From Proteromonas lacertae (taxonomy: Eukaryota > Sar > Bigyra > Opalinata > Proteromonadidae), in contig NGBS01001262.1 of assembly GCA_002245135.1 (NCBI GenBank), positions 1 through 22,461 of the forward strand: 22,461 bases of DNA, written 5' to 3'. Positions 1 to 10,280 of this stretch are shown here, in pieces; within the stretch, counting starts at the first letter, position 1, and each line of letters begins with the position of its first letter. The notes beneath the pieces are model-generated. The model worked only from the letters and a program-made list of their open reading frames with translations, had not been told where the DNA came from and did no database searches. The position numbers and the translations under genes were made by a program.

Positions 1-406
1 AATGTAAAGGACTTTAAGATACTTATATCCAGTATATTCATTGGAAAAAAATGCAAAATCCACAGCATATGTTATTAATAATATTTTATAATATCACTAG
101 AGGTATAAAGTAGACAAAACACAAATATTAAAGAACAATCACTTTTATAATCTCAAATTTTGTATAATATTCTATAGATCTGTTTGTAAGTTTGCATTTC
201 GTTGGATATTGTTTCTTCCTTCTTTTTCTATTATAAAAATGAAAATGTAAATAGTTTGGCTTGATAAATCATTTTAAATATTAAAAATACTATGAAAAAT
301 ATTACTAATCTTTGTTAGGAAATTCACATTTGAATATTAAACAAGCATAATAAAAATCAAATTCAAAATAAAAATAAAATAATTACTGATTGATTTGTTA
401 TTATTA
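1..406. other. AT-rich stretch with no supported gene
   Basis: No complete gene is supported here. On the minus strand roughly the first 95 bases are open in one frame, with aromatic and hydrophobic residues (a run including AVDFAFFSNEYTGYKYLK). This could be an exon of a gene running off the left edge, but there is no start codon and no acceptor compatible with that frame, so it is only a possibility. The rest is A/T-rich sequence with stops in all frames. It contains one copy of the 10-mer TTTGGCTTGA at 255-264 (see repeats). Confidence 0.4.
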
Positions 407-1818
407 TTAAACTGAATGAATATTATCAATATTTAACAATTCTATGTTAATTTCATTTATTATCTCTACATAATTCATTATATAATCACTTACTATAAAT
501 TTACCATAAAATAAACAATATATCGAATATATTGGTATTAGCATAATAAAAAACACTATTATTCTGGGAATGACGTTGTTAAAGAATAGCAAGATACAAA
601 TTGAAAATATATATGACAATATCCTAATAAATAGCTATTACTTTTATCTTTTTCACATTCTTTTATTCCTTCATGTAATATCATTTTAGCTTTATCTAAT
701 GTAGTACAAACACTTTTATAATTATATTGATTAAACTGATGATTATTTACTATGCTTGTTGGACAAGTAGTTTTATTATAATTATTATTATTATCATTAT
801 ATTTAATATATTGAAATGTTCCACTAATTCCAACATGATCAGATATATTGTAACCTTCCAAAGTATGATAATTTTCATAGCCACAATCATATATATTCCA
901 TTCACCTATATTCATTTCATTTCTTTCATTTATATATTTGGAATATAATAAATAGTCTATTCTTATTGGTTGTTGTTTTTCATTCTTGTATGTATTGTCA
1001 TTTGTATTGAATGTTGTACTTGATAAATAATCATTTTCTATTTCATAATAATAATAATTTATACTATTACTATTACATTCATTCCAACCATCATAAAAAT
1101 TAGGTAATAAATCTTTCAATAATGAATATGTTATTTCGTTCTTTTGACTGTTTAAATCACCTACTAATATCACTAATGGACTTTTTGCTGTTGATTTTAT
1201 GAAATTTATTAATTCATACATCTGACTTACTCTACAGGGTAAATAATCTAAACGATCTTTACCATAACATGCATGTAAGTGAGTTATATAGATTTCTATA
1301 TCTCCTTCATAACTGTGTAGTTTACAATATCCTACTCCTTTGCTACCATAATAATCACTATGCTCCAGGTGGTGTGGAATTCCATTAATATTGAAACTGT
1401 GATACATTGTCTTTATTATTGGAAGTTTTGAAAATATCATCATACCACTACCATGTACACGAGGGAATGGAACTCCTATACCTGGACTGAAGTGATATGA
1501 GCTAATATAGCTCGTATTCTCACATACATGTAATAATTCTTCACGATCTGTCTCACTCCACACTTCAATCAGAACGACTATGTCGTAACATTGACTAGAC
1601 AGAATCTCTTTAATTTTGTGGAATCTTTCTTTCAAATCTTTCCCAATAATTGGAACTCCCCATGTATTTTGATAGAATATAGAAAAACGTCCATTGTCAT
1701 ATACATTACCACTTCTCGATAAAGTTAACATTTCTTCTTCTAAATTATGACTATTATTACCACTCCTCAGTACATCTCGATTAAATCTATCAATAACAGC
1801 ATTAAGCAATTTCTTCAT
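407..1818 (-). CDS. Neutral sphingomyelinase-like phosphodiesterase (endonuclease/exonuclease/phosphatase fold)
   Basis: Probably hydrolyses sphingomyelin-type phosphodiesters at a membrane. The main frame (559-1818, 419 aa) carries the DNase I-like fold signatures in order: QNTWGVP (Asn51), LIEVW (Glu85), GSGMMIFSKLP (near 123), SKGVGYCKL, THLHA (His180), GDLN (Asp221/Asn223), RIDYLLYS and SDHVG (Asp327/His328). These match the magnesium-dependent sphingomyelinase family. The start is the ATG at 1818; the frame upstream has no better candidate. The C-terminus is uncertain. The main frame ends at 559, but a GT-AG segment at 617-556 (62 nt, donor GTCATA, unlike the GTAT donors nearby) would join it to a strongly hydrophobic tail (LFFIMLIPIYSIYCLFYGKF) ending at 407. 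That gives 449 aa with a C-terminal membrane segment, as known in SMPD2-type enzymes. A one-base sequence error there is the alternative. The family call is firm; the tail is tentative. Confidence 0.85.
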
Positions 1819-1862
1819 TCTATATTCTTCTTATAAGAAATAAACCAATAAATTTCTTCTAT

Positions 1863-1872
1863 TTTGGCTTGA
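1863..1872 (+). repeat. TTTGGCTTGA 10-mer, one of three intergenic copies
   Basis: Identical copies lie at 255-264, 1863-1872 and 9971-9980, all on the plus strand and all outside genes. This copy lies 45 bases upstream of the sphingomyelinase start codon, in reverse orientation to that gene. Given the base composition, three perfect copies in 22 kb are more than chance would readily give. Function is unknown; a promoter or short dispersed repeat motif is possible. Confidence 0.4.
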
Positions 1873-2012
1873 TGGTTGTTTGAACATATTTTTGTCAGAT
1901 TAGAATTATAAAGGTATTAAAACAACACACACATAACAAGTATAGCGATATTAGTTTATTTTATATTTAAAGAATGTAATGAATTCAAAAATTGATCTAA
2001 TGAACAATAATT

Positions 2013-3648
2013 TCAAAAAAATATACAATTTTTTAATTCTTCTTTATGTAAATCCAACCATTTGTGATATTCAAACAATTGTTCATCAGTTAATATAGAG
2101 TAAATCTTATTGTTAATCAGTTTCATTGAATTATGTAAATTAGTAATATCAATTCGAAGTTCCTTCAATGTACTATATATATATATATATAAGATATATA
2201 TATTTATACTCTAGAATTTTCATCAACATCAACCTTTTATCATTATTATTATTCTTTTGAGATGTTAAATCTAATCTCAATTTCATTTCTTGTTCAGCTG
2301 TTAAAGACAAATAACTAACTAATTTACACCATATATTCTTACTATTATCATCATTTACTTCGCCATTATTATTACTATTAATTAAATTATTTTTATTCAC
2401 ACTCTGTAATCTATTACTAAATCTTATACCAACATCACCACCTAGAGTTCCTACAGCATAACAACTACCTTCATCAAATTCACTTATTTCATTTGAACTT
2501 AACCAATATTCAAACTGTGAATAAATAGGTAATAAACTCTCAATTAAATGATTAATTGTTTCTATTATTATCATATAATCGTCATTATTACTAGATCCAT
2601 AATTATCAAGGAATTCTTTCATGGATATTGATAATTCTTCATTTTTACTCAACAATATGTATTGTGATATAATCTCTAATTCTCTTTCTAGATTCTTTAT
2701 TTTTTCTTTTCTTAATTTAATCATATATTCTTCACGTACTTCACATAGTTTTGTGATTAAATTGTGTAATTTTTCATCTAATTCTATTGAATGTTCTTTC
2801 TTTTTACTTCGGCTTTGTCGTGCAGATTCTCTATTTCTTTCTAATCTCTTCTTTCTCTTTGTTTCATCATCTAATATTATATTATTCTTACTATTACCAT
2901 TATTTCCACGATTATTATTATTATTATTATTATTTATATTGATATTTAATAATTGTTGATTGAATAATGATGATAATGATGATGATGATGATGGTGATGA
3001 TTGTTGTTGTTGTGGTGGTGGTGATGAAGTAGGTGAATTTAATATTATTGATTGAAATGAACTAGAGGAAGGTATTGGTAGTGGAGGTGAATGTCTTTGT
3101 TGATTTATCTGTTGTTGTTGTTGAGTAAAACTATGAATATGATTAGAATTTTGATTGGTTGACTGTGGTTGAGTTGCTGATGTTAATGTATTAAAGTAAT
3201 TAATGGACTGTTGTTGTTGTCTTTGTGAAAGATCTGCTGGTGAATCAGTTGGTAAAGATAATTGAGAAGCTAATGAAAACAGAGTTTCTGGTGGGATCGA
3301 AGGGTTATACATCGGAGAATTAGTATTAGACAAGGGCTTAAATAATCCAAAGAAACTCATTTGTTCAGAGTCATTTAATGAAGATAATTGTCCTAATTCT
3401 GTAGATGATGTATAATCGTTTGCATTATACAAAGATTGGGGTGGAGGCTCTTCATTTGAACCAGGTTCTAATCTACTAAAACAACGAGTTAAAGGTGACG
3501 CTTCATTATTAAGGTTTCCAAATCCTAACGATATTTGTGGAGAATCATTGTTGGGAGTACCTTTCTCAGGGAAACCAAGTATGTAGTTCAACATGGAATT
3601 TGGATCTGTTGGTTCTTCATTACCATCAACTAATACAATTAAAATCAT
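2013..3648 (-). CDS. bZIP transcription factor, two exons
   Basis: Nuclear DNA-binding regulator. Exon 1 is 3648-2210 and exon 2 is 2172-2013, joined by a 37-nt intron (2209-2173, GTATAAATA...TATATAG). Together they give 532 aa. Residues 1-260 are low-complexity, rich in Gln, Asn, Ser and Pro, as in many activation regions. The basic region (about 264-285) contains NRESARQSR (Asn272 to Arg280), the N-x7-R signature. It is followed at the correct x9 spacing by the zipper: Leu290, Leu297, Val304, Leu311. The C-terminal 200 residues are helical and acidic, and exon 2 adds an open helical stretch (LKELRIDITNLHNSMKLINN ...) ending in TGA at 2015-2013. Reading through the intron would instead end after a meaningless KYIYLIYIYI tail, which supports splicing. 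The gene lies head-to-head with the RanGAP gene. The fold is certain; the target genes are unknown. Confidence 0.9.
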
Positions 3649-3796
3649 ATAAACAAATAAATACTAGGACTTTGAAGGTAAGACATATCATCATTCAATT
3701 GTTCAGACATATATGAGTCAATAATCGATTTTTTGAAAGAGGGTTTTCAAAATTAATCAAAAAAATAAACCCAAACTTGAATTTTTGATTTTTCGA
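3649..3796. promoter_or_regulatory. Divergent promoter between bZIP and RanGAP genes
   Basis: This 148-bp gap separates two start codons pointing away from each other. It holds a perfect TGAGTCA at 3714-3720 (within ATGAGTCAAT), the consensus for AP-1/GCN4-type bZIP proteins, and an 8-bp inverted repeat TTTTGAAA (3731-3738) / TTTCAAAA (3745-3752) around a 6-base loop. No convincing TATA box is separable from the A/T background. A self-binding site for the neighbouring bZIP factor is an inference. Confidence 0.5.
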
Positions 3797-5093
3797 ATGT
3801 CACTCCTCGATTTAAGAGGTGAAAGGATGTTGGTAGAAGAAGAAAAAGCAAAAAGTTTGCTTAAAGATGTATTAGACAATGATAAAGCTGATTATGACAG
3901 TGTAATATTCAGTACTAGAAGTTATAGAAAAAGCGCAGTGCCAATACTTTGTGGTATAGATTATATACACTATTAATATTGAATAGAAGCAATAGGTAAA
4001 CTCCCAAAATTAGAGAAAGTAAATTTGAGTGATATATATTCTGGAATTGAGACAGAAGAAGCGCAATATGTTTTAGAAGAGATTAACAAATCACTAAGTT
4101 CAAAAAATCTAAAAGAATTAGATTTTAGTGATAATGCACTTGGTCCATTGGGAATAAAATCATGTAAACCTGTATTGGAGAATATGAGTTCATTAGAAAA
4201 GTTAATGTTATGTAATGATGGTTTATCAGGTGATGCTATAGGAATATTGAGTGATATCATGTGTATCAATGAACATTCTAACTTAAAGACTCTTAATTTC
4301 TTCAACAATGTATATAATTATTATATTTATGATGAAATTATAGATGAGTGGTGATGAAGGAGCCATTAATGTTTCAAAGATTTTGAAACACCATCCTTCA
4401 ATAAGTGATTTTAGATGGGCATCTACTAGAACAGGTAATGAAGGTGGATTAGAACTAATAAAAGGAATAAATGAATTGAAGAATATAGAAAGTTTAGATT
4501 TAAATGATAATTCATTAGGTTTAGAAGCTGGAATATTATTAGCTGAAAATATATTAGAAAAAAAGGATTTTATGAGAAACTTAAAGAAATTATGTTTAGG
4601 AGATTGTGGATTTGAAACAGAAGGAATTATAAAGATAATTAAAGCGTTAATTGAAGTAAAAGTAACATCAATAGAGTATTTAGATTTAAGTTACAATAAC
4701 ATTGGAATAACAGAATTATTTGATATATGTAAGTTATTGAAAGAAAATAATCATATAAAAGTGTTGATTTTATCAAATAATGATTTTGGAAACTGTGGTG
4801 TGAAGTTATTAAATCATTTATTAAATAATTATTGTAATGAGTTAGAAGTGTTGAATTTAAATAGCAATGAGTTATGTAATTACTTTATTAATGATTTGTG
4901 TAATATTTTACAGAAGAAATCTTCATTCAAGATGCTAAATATTGATGGTAATTCTATTAGTGATGATGTAGTAGAAGAGATTAAGGAAATTTTGAATGGA
5001 AGAATATGTGAATTTGATGATAATATTGGAGATGATGAAGAGAATGAAGATATTGATTGTAGTGAAGTAAATGATATGATAAATCAGCTTTAG
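3797..5093 (+). CDS. RANGAP1: Ran GTPase-activating protein (RanGAP), three exons
   Basis: Stimulates GTP hydrolysis by Ran on the cytoplasmic side of nuclear pores, which drives nucleocytoplasmic transport. Exons are 3797-3953, 3987-4309 and 4344-5093, with introns of 33 nt (3954-3986) and 34 nt (4310-4343), both GTATA...TAG. The product is 409 aa. The N-terminal part has the RanGAP pattern KLEKVNLSDIYSG then LKELDFSDNALGPLGIKS, close to the plant/protist form (SDNALG). It is followed by about eight RI-type leucine-rich repeats, including FRWASTRTGNEGG near residues 183-195, which resembles the R-N-R-x-E-N-x-G segment of the family, and LDLSYNNIG. The tail (about 380-409) is strongly acidic, as in RanGAPs. 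ATG 3797 is the first methionine in frame. Length fits the family core (about 380-410 aa) without a WPP or SUMO-binding extension. Confidence 0.88.
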
Positions 5094-5191
5094 TAAAAAT
5101 TCTCTTTATTTTTTATTTTTTTTTAATGTTTGTAATTATAAAACAAGACCGATATACATTAATATATACATAAATATTAATATAAATGAAA

Positions 5192-5952
5192 TTATTCATA
5201 AATTAACCTTTCACTTTCTAAATTATCATTAAGCAAGCTAGATAACTCTTCTATTTCATTAGTCTTTTGTTTAATCTCTTCAATTTGATAGATAAAGTAA
5301 TCAATATAACCTAATCAAATATAAAAATTATAAATACTTGGATAATACTTCATTTCCATTGCCATAATTGAAAATACAGCCATCATAAGAGCAAAAATGT
5401 ATTGCACTACGGCTTCTGAGTAGTATTTGTAGTATAAGTAAAGCATCAAATAAAAGAAAATTTAGACCTTCAATATTAACAAATTGCTATGTATTAACTA
5501 ACATTTTCATATTTTTTTAGCCTCAATATAGAAATACAAATGTATTTTATTGTATTATTTTGTATTTAGAAAAAAATAAATTGATTGAATAAAGTAATCT
5601 AAAAATAACTTTAAGAAATTAACTGCAACTGTTGAACATGAAAATGAAAAGACTTACTCTCGATCTGAGAGTTGATTGTGAAGAAGTATAATATGATGTT
5701 GTAATAATAGATATCTGGTGTAGCAACAATTTGTAGAGTATGGAATCCCTCATCATTAAGAAATTCCTCTAGCCAGAAAAGATTAAGTCTATCAGCAAGT
5801 TCTAGATATGATTGTGGTAATAACCAAATAGTTATAAAGACAATAAATGTAGATAATGTGAATAACGAGACTATATGTCATTATGTATATAATTTTTATA
5901 ATTAACTAGTTATATTTGTACAATATAACAACATTATTTCATATTCTTCCAT
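5192..5952 (-). CDS. Small membrane protein with C-terminal coiled coil, four exons (unrecognised)
   Basis: I do not recognise this protein. Four exons with compatible phases can be read: 5952-5922, 5870-5658, 5415-5338 and 5310-5192. The introns are GT-AG: 51 nt (5921-5871), 242 nt (5657-5416, donor GTAAGTC) and 27 nt (5337-5311). The 146-aa product begins MEEYEIMLLYF, then a hydrophobic segment (SLFTLSTFIVFITIWLLP), a soluble stretch (SYLELADRLNLFWLEEFLN ... TPDIYYYN), a second hydrophobic segment (AVVQYIFALMMAVFSIMAM) and a charged helix (YQIEEIKQKTNEIEELSSLL) likely to form a coiled coil. It converges on RanGAP (98 bp between stops). The last exon and exon 2 look strongly coding. The first 31-nt exon and the 27-nt intron are less sure. 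Exon 2 overlaps an open frame on the other strand. Confidence 0.6.
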
Positions 5953-5996
5953 GTGAAGTGTGTTATACTTATGAATCAAAGATAATAAGCAAGACA

Positions 5997-8900
5997 ATGC
6001 CATATTTAGAGAATAATTCAATCGAAAGTATAATTAAAAATGGTGAAATATTGACGGAAGATATAAATAGTGTGTTATTAGATATTTGTGAAGGAATTGA
6101 AGAATTTCATTCCCATTTTCTTTGTCATTTGAACATCAAGCCTTCAAACATATTTTTGAATTTCAAGACAAATCACTATTTATTAGCTGATTATAATGAT
6201 CATGAGATATACAATGGAGAATTACAATATACAAGGAAAGATTTAATATATTTATCACCTGAAATGAAAAGCAGAAAAGAAATTACATATTCATCAGATA
6301 TGTGGAGTTTCGGTTGTATAATATATTATATAATAACAAAAACAGAAATTAGTGTAATAAATCCAAATTATAATATGATAATAAAAGAAGAATATATCAA
6401 AATAATCCAAAAATTGCTGAATAGAAATCAATATAAAAGAATTAATGTAAAAGAAGTGAAATGTGAATTGAGTAATATGAGAATTAATAATGAAATAGAA
6501 TATAATAAAGACTTTATAACATTATTTATTATTAATAAATACCTAATTGTTCCAAATGATTTAATCTATCAAAGAATTATCAATAACAAAATAATACTCA
6601 ATTATGTAATAGATAATTTCATATCATCTCCTTCAAAAGAGTATTTATTTTTATTAATAAATTTATATTGGAATTATAAAAAAATAAAATCTAAAATTCT
6701 TCATCAATTTAATATGTTGAGAAATGATGAGAGAAATGACACATTATACACAATATCTAAAGGAATAAAAGAGAATTTTAGAATTGATTATTACAATAAC
6801 AAATTATCAATAAGTGGAAGTTATATATTGTTACAAAACTTATTTAGATTAGAAGGAATTAAAGAATTAAATTTAGCAAGTATAATTTAATATGTTTATT
6901 ATTATTATTATTGAGTATAGAAATGGAATTAAAAGATCCTGGAATGGAATATTTTTGTCATATTGTTACATCTTTGACATCCTTAAGAAGTTTAAACTTA
7001 TTTCACAATTGTTTCAGTTCCAAATGGCTTAAGAGGTTAATATCTCCATTTAAATATATAACAAACCTTGAAAGACTGAATTTGTCTGATAATAGAATAA
7101 AAATAGATGGTTTAAAGAGTTTAATTAAGAATTTTTCATATATAAACCATTTAAAATCACTAAAACTAAGTAATACTCATCTATTGAATAAATCAATAAT
7201 AATATTTAGTAGTTACATAACAATATTGAGTGAATTAGAAGAATTATCACTTGCTAGTATCTTATTTATATATATATTTCTATTAATAATTTGAAAATAG
7301 ATAATTGTATAACTTCCAAATCAATAAAACACTTATGTTATTGTCTTTCAAATATAAAAACATTTACATATTTAAACTTAAGCAGAATACCAATAAATGA
7401 TGCAGAAAAAGAAGAACTTGCAGATGTGAGGTATATATGTTATTTTTTATCCAAATTACCTAAATTCAAGAATGTGAAAATTCCAGTAAGTAAAATGGAA
7501 TCTATTTATTTATTAACTGATAATAATTTAATAATAAAAGATTTTAAATCATTATTCAACCTTCGATACAATGCAAGTATAATTAATATTTGTTTTATTA
7601 TCTAAATAGAAGTAATGAATTGTATATTAAATGAGTATAATACAAACCATAATAATGATTATTTCAAGTTACTTATCAATTTATTCATTTCTGGTCCAAC
7701 AACATCAACAACAAAAGAGACTTTAATGAAAAAATTGGATACAAATTCTGTAGAATACATCATATTAAACAAAATAACGCAAGGTGGAATACAAATTGAT
7801 TTTTCAGAGATAAAAACATCTAAATTGTTGAATAGTTATATTGATTTATTAGATCAATTGTGTAAAATAAAGAGTTATGGTGTTTCTAATTTAGGTGATA
7901 ATGATAGTGAAATGATGGAAATAGTTAGACAATTTCATCCAAATTTCAATTATCCAGCATCTTATACATTTTCATGTTGTACTATTCCAACTACATGGTT
8001 TAAAGATTTATTACATTGTAATTATAAATTAAGCACATTGTGGGGGATATATATGTGTTGTTGTAGAATAAAGAACATAAAATATTCGTCTAAAGATGAT
8101 GAAGAAGAAGAACAAGAAGATAGTGATAATGATAGAGAATATATACCAAATGGAATAGGTTATCTTTCATCAATATTCCCATACACAATAAAGTTGAAGA
8201 ATCTAATCCTTTCCAGTATATATTACTATTATTTATTTGTTTATATTTGTCTATTTAAAATAGTGAATAATATAAATGATTCAGATTTAAAAGAATTGTC
8301 TATAACGATTTCTGTCCTTACAAATTTGAATGTGTTTTGGATTGACTTGAACCAAATTGGTGATGAAGGAGTTATTGAGTTAAGTAAGTCAATAATACGT
8401 TGTACAAATCTGACAAATATGAATATAGGAAGTATATATATATACTCTATTACATAATATAAAAAAAAATAGATAATTTAATAGGAGACAAAGGAATAGA
8501 ATGTTTATGTTTGGCATTGTTGAAGATAAAAAATTTTGAAGTATTGAATATTGAAAGTATATATATAATAATTTTATATATATATAATATAGATAATTAC
8601 TATACATCAAATGGAGTTAGTTATATTTCTTATTTCATTTCTAATCACAAATCATTAGAAGAGTGTAATATTTCGAAATTAGTGGATGGTGATAAAAGTG
8701 TAATTCAGTTTACTGAGTTAATATATAACAGAATACAATTAGAAAAGTTATCAATAACAAATTCAAATTTTACTCATATAGGAATGTCTAGTTTATGTAA
8801 TTCATTTATATATATGAAATTATTTGAATTGACATTAAATAACAATAACTTAAGTGGAATGTCGATGAAATGTTTGAGTGATAGTTTGTCATTACTGACA

Positions 8901-9886
8901 TCCTTAGAACTATTATCTCTCTCAAACTGTAGAATAAATGATTCAGATGTCAATAATATAATTCAATCAATACCATCAATTAGAAGATTGAATATTTTTG
9001 ATTTGAGTAGTATATATATATATATATAAATTTATTATGATTATATAATAGAAAATGTTATTTCTGATGTTGGCGTTGGTTATATTAGTCATTCATTTCA
9101 TATACTCAGTAATTTAAACAAGCTAAAGTTAAATAGTATTAATATATAATAATGTATAATGCATATAGACAATCAAATAACAATAGCTGGATTAAGTATA
9201 CTATATGAATCAACTACATTACTTCAATCATTAACACAAATATCACTATATGGTAATAGTATTAATAATAATTCACTAGATGATAATATAATGTCTTTTA
9301 TATTACATTATGATAGTTTATGTATATATATATATATATATAAACTTATAATTTAGATAATTATTATGTGTATTTTATGAATAATATTAGTAGATATGAT
9401 GATAGTTTGGAGTTTATTTATAATATTAGGAATATGTATATGAATAACCATTATGTATTAAAGATGATATGTGAAGAATATGTATATAGTAATAACGAAA
9501 GAATATTTAATTTTTTATTACATTTATGTTTTATTCAACCAACATTAGCATGCCCAATTTGTGTAGTATTATCATTACCAACAAATTCTATGAAATTTAA
9601 ATTAATTAATGGGATAAGACTGAATAATACTTTAGATATGCAATATAATGAATTAAATGATGAAGATATAAGACTCTTAAGTGTATTAATATCAAAGTTA
9701 TTAGAAATAAAAACAATAAACATTTCAAATAATAATCTTACAAACAAAAGTGTAAAATACTTATGTGATATAACAACAAAGAATAAAAATATAAATGAGA
9801 TTTATATAAAGAATAATAAACTTGAAGATTTAAGTATTATCAATCAATTCAAGTCAGAAATGAAGAATGTTAGGATATATGTATAG
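5997..9886 (+). CDS. Pseudokinase C-lobe plus leucine-rich-repeat protein, ten exons
   Basis: Exons from ATG 5997: 5997-6879, 6921-7256, 7301-7576, 7610-8215, 8264-8431, 8473-8556, 8593-9009, 9052-9135, 9169-9321, 9357-9886, giving 1178 aa. The nine introns are 33-48 nt, begin GTAT, end TAG, and are all phase 1. Residues 1-150 are a kinase fold from about strand beta-5 onward: HLNIKPSN (44-51; Asn46 where the catalytic Asp of HRD sits), ADYN (64-67 in place of DFG), YLSPE (85-89) and DMWSFGC (101-107). The Gly-loop and catalytic Lys are not encoded downstream of this start, so catalysis is unlikely. About 18 RI-like repeats (LxxLxxLxLxxN) follow, interrupted by an acidic loop near 8095-8145. 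A scaffold or sensor role is inferred. In-frame sequence continues upstream to 5910 and, across a possible 25-nt intron, to 5711, so the true start may be earlier. Confidence 0.75.
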
Positions 9887-10280
9887 AAATTTAATTAATT
9901 CGCAATGCATATTTGTTGTTATGATTAGTTTTAATGTTAAAAATAAATAACTTTCTAGATTTTTCTATGATTTGGCTTGACAAGTTTTAAGAAAATTTTA
10001 GAATTTTCTACAACATTTCTAATCATTTTAAACTGTATAAGTGGAATAACTTTAGTGATTATATGCTCAATGAAATGGAGCATTATGAAACGAAGATTTT
10101 TGTATAATCGATAAATAGAAGGATTAATTCTATGTTATGTTGTGTATAATAATTAATGAAAATGATATATGATTTAGAGTAGACTTAGTAAATGAAGAAT
10201 ATTGTAGAGAAAGAAGAATAAAAAGAAGAAGAAACGGATATATTTCTTTTTGGAGGTATTTTGTTTTTATCTTTATCTCG
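9887..10280. other. Intergenic gap, no gene seen
   Basis: This 394-base A/T-rich spacer lies between two plus-strand genes. It holds the third TTTGGCTTGA copy (9971-9980), a short hairpin ATGCTC (10063-10068) / GAGCAT (10078-10083), and a purine-rich tract (about 10200-10235). Pyrimidine-rich sequence runs into the downstream ATG at 10281. The promoter of the Crinkler-type gene should lie here, but no element can be singled out. Confidence 0.5.

Noticed and set aside
727-948. Plus-strand 73-aa hydrophobic frame
   Set aside because: Antisense shadow of the sphingomyelinase-like gene; it starts with a non-ATG codon and has an Ile-rich repeat composition.
2173-2209. (AT)n runs as microsatellite repeats of interest
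   Set aside because: They lie inside tiny introns and are expected from the base composition.
2621-2959. Plus-strand 112-aa frame
   Set aside because: Antisense of the bZIP basic region and zipper; Leu/Ser-rich as expected from the complement of Asn/Lys codons.
3973-4308. Minus-strand 111-aa frame
   Set aside because: Antisense of RanGAP exon 2, which has clear family motifs.
10063-10083. Small hairpin ATGCTC/GAGCAT as a terminator or RNA element
   Set aside because: A six-base stem is too short to support a call in a eukaryotic spacer.
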